A stretch of 64,000 bases of DNA from Halorhabdus tiamatea SARL4B. Its GTDB lineage: Archaea > Halobacteriota > Halobacteria > Halobacteriales > Haloarculaceae. The notes under the pieces were generated by a model. The model saw only the letters and a list, made by a program, of their open reading frames with translations. It had not been told where the DNA came from and ran no database searches. Location: assembly GCF_000470655.1 (NCBI RefSeq), contig NC_021913.1, positions 124,001-188,000 of the forward strand, in the 5' to 3' direction. The position numbers and the translations under genes were made by a program. Below are positions 63,164 through 64,000 of this stretch, piece by piece. The stretch's first letter is position 1. The number at the start of each line of letters is the position of its first letter.

Positions 63164-64000
63164 CAGTCGATCACATCGGCGGCCGCGTAATCTTGTCTGA
63201 TGGCGGTGAATCAGATCGAACTGGTCGTGAAGCGTTTTCGAAGCGCGCTCGTGAGCGTAATCTTCGGGATGAACCGTCGCTGTCGGCGGCGGACTGCCGC
63301 CGACGCGACAGTGTCGCCACTCACGACCGCTGTCCGGACCGGTATACAGCTACCGGAAGAACCGGTCGTCGAGTGACTGGTTCGCTGGAACAGCCCTGCG
63401 CACACCGAGCGCTGTCCAGGCGGCCCGCAGCACCATCTCACAGAACTCCGTGAACGACCAGTTCCAGAGGCGGCGCCCCCCGCGGCGGGGCGCCGCCACG
63501 TACTTCCAGTGGAGATACCGCCAGCTGTTCTGGAGCAGCAGGCTCACGACAAACATCACCAGCCGTAGACCAGCGTCCTGAGAGCTGGTGAATGCGAGGC
63601 TCTGCTTGGCTAAGCGGTAACTCGACTCGATGCCGAAGCGCTTGCTGTAATGCTCTCGGGCATCCCGCGGCGTGTCGATAAACGGCGCGTCAGCGGCGTA
63701 GCCGTGACGCGCCACCCCGTGTTCGTCGTATCGTCCCTGCTGGTAGACGCAGTCGATGAACACGGGAAAGGTCACCTCGCCAGCGAGATCGTGTTCGATC
63801 TCGCGGCTCCAGCCCCTGCTGAGTTCGTTTTGAATCGTCTCGCCCCACTTGACGATCGGCATCACGTAGGCGTAGTTGTGCGCGTACAGCAGTCCGAGAC
63901 AGGTGCTGTTGTAGAATCCACGATCAAGGTAGACGGCCTTGACGCCGAGGTCAAGGCCGTCGAGGAGTTCGAGGAACTCAGCGAGGACATCGCTGGTGGT
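63164..64000 (-). mobile_element. ISH3-family element, copy 3, runs off the window
   Basis: The left end (cagtcgatcacatcgg at 63164) and the following sequence match copy 2 nearly base for base. The bases before it are aggtc, the expected 5-bp duplication, but the other end is outside. A few differences from copies 1 and 2 (for example near 63334) show it is not a direct duplicate of the moment. Confidence 0.9.
63350..64000 (-). CDS. ISH3-family transposase, 5' end outside window
   Basis: The frame runs from the stop at 63350 to the window edge, covering about the C-terminal 217 residues. It includes the second catalytic Asp region (FYNSTCLGLLYAHNYAYVMP) and the Glu helix (FGIESSYRLAKQSL). 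It is practically identical to the copies at 25710 and 47634 and shows no frameshift. Confidence 0.9.
   Translation of the reverse strand, partial: TTSDVLAEFLELLDGLDLGVKAVYLDRGFYNSTCLGLLYAHNYAYVMPIVKWGETIQNELSRGWSREIEHDLAGEVTFPVFIDCVYQQGRYDEHGVARHGYAADAPFIDTPRDAREHYSKRFGIESSYRLAKQSLAFTSSQDAGLRLVMFVVSLLLQNSWRYLHWKYVAAPRRGGRRLWNWSFTEFCEMVLRAAWTALGVRRAVPANQSLDDRFFR

Noticed and set aside
1-64000. CRISPR arrays, tRNA or rRNA genes
   Set aside because: No regularly spaced 24-40-bp repeats with unique spacers and no recognisable tRNA or rRNA sequence were seen; the 13-bp array at 18400 has no spacers.

Overview
The window reads as haloarchaeal DNA. The genes are GC-rich and encode strongly acidic proteins, several start codons sit about 25-30 bp downstream of archaeal TATA boxes, the secreted protein carries a twin-arginine signal, and the insertion sequences are typical ISH types (ISH3, ISH8, IS66, IS701, IS5, IS6). 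Five GH51-type arabinofuranosidases plus L-arabinose isomerase point to a saccharolytic haloarchaeon, perhaps Halorhabdus-like; the genus is inference only.

Layout. (1) 1-12.4 kb: an arabinan/arabinose locus. Four cytosolic GH51-type enzymes and one Tat-exported, dockerin-ended enzyme surround araA, with a GH97 remnant and a lone IS630-type HTH gene. (2) 12.4-17 kb: a gene-poor 1.3 kb, then the rdfA-sph3 (rod-determining factor / SMC-like) pair and a decayed IS6 transposase. (3) 17.1-24.3 kb: a ParA-partner partition pair, a 13-bp-period iteron array, and an AddB/AddA-like helicase-nuclease operon. (4) 25-27.7 kb: an IS701 element with an ISH3 inside it. (5) 27.8-41.7 kb: a defence-like block. 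It has a free-standing GyrA C-terminal (DNA-wrapping) domain protein, a six-repeat HNH-associated-repeat/OB-like protein, and an operon of SF2 helicase, 48-aa small protein, DndD-like SMC ATPase, dnd-associated-4-like protein, McrB and McrC. An IS66 copy splits this operon after the helicase, and a second inverted IS66 copy lies after mcrC. (6) 43.9-46.7 kb: a MORC-like GHKL ATPase with a Dam methylase. (7) 47.3-50.9 kb: a three-level nest, IS5 containing ISH3 containing ISH8, in which every interrupted frame closes exactly on excision. (8) 51-63 kb: an FtsK-like pseudogene, a divergent OLD-nuclease/AIPR pair, a decayed HNH endonuclease, a methyltransferase, an SRAP protein, a TraB-like membrane protein, a HEPN protein and a tandem PD-(D/E)XK protein. 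(9) From 63.16 kb: a third ISH3 copy runs off the window.

The left third looks like ordinary chromosome for pentose use, cell shape and DNA repair. From about 25 kb on it looks like an insertion-rich defence island with several candidate systems. The strongest candidates for something undescribed are the helicase/DndD-like/McrBC operon with no phosphorothioate-synthesis genes in view, the neighbouring GyrA-CTD and HNH-repeat proteins, and the unusual density of long hairpins inside the coding sequences of five unrelated transposase families. All functional statements rest on motif reading by eye; no database search was possible.
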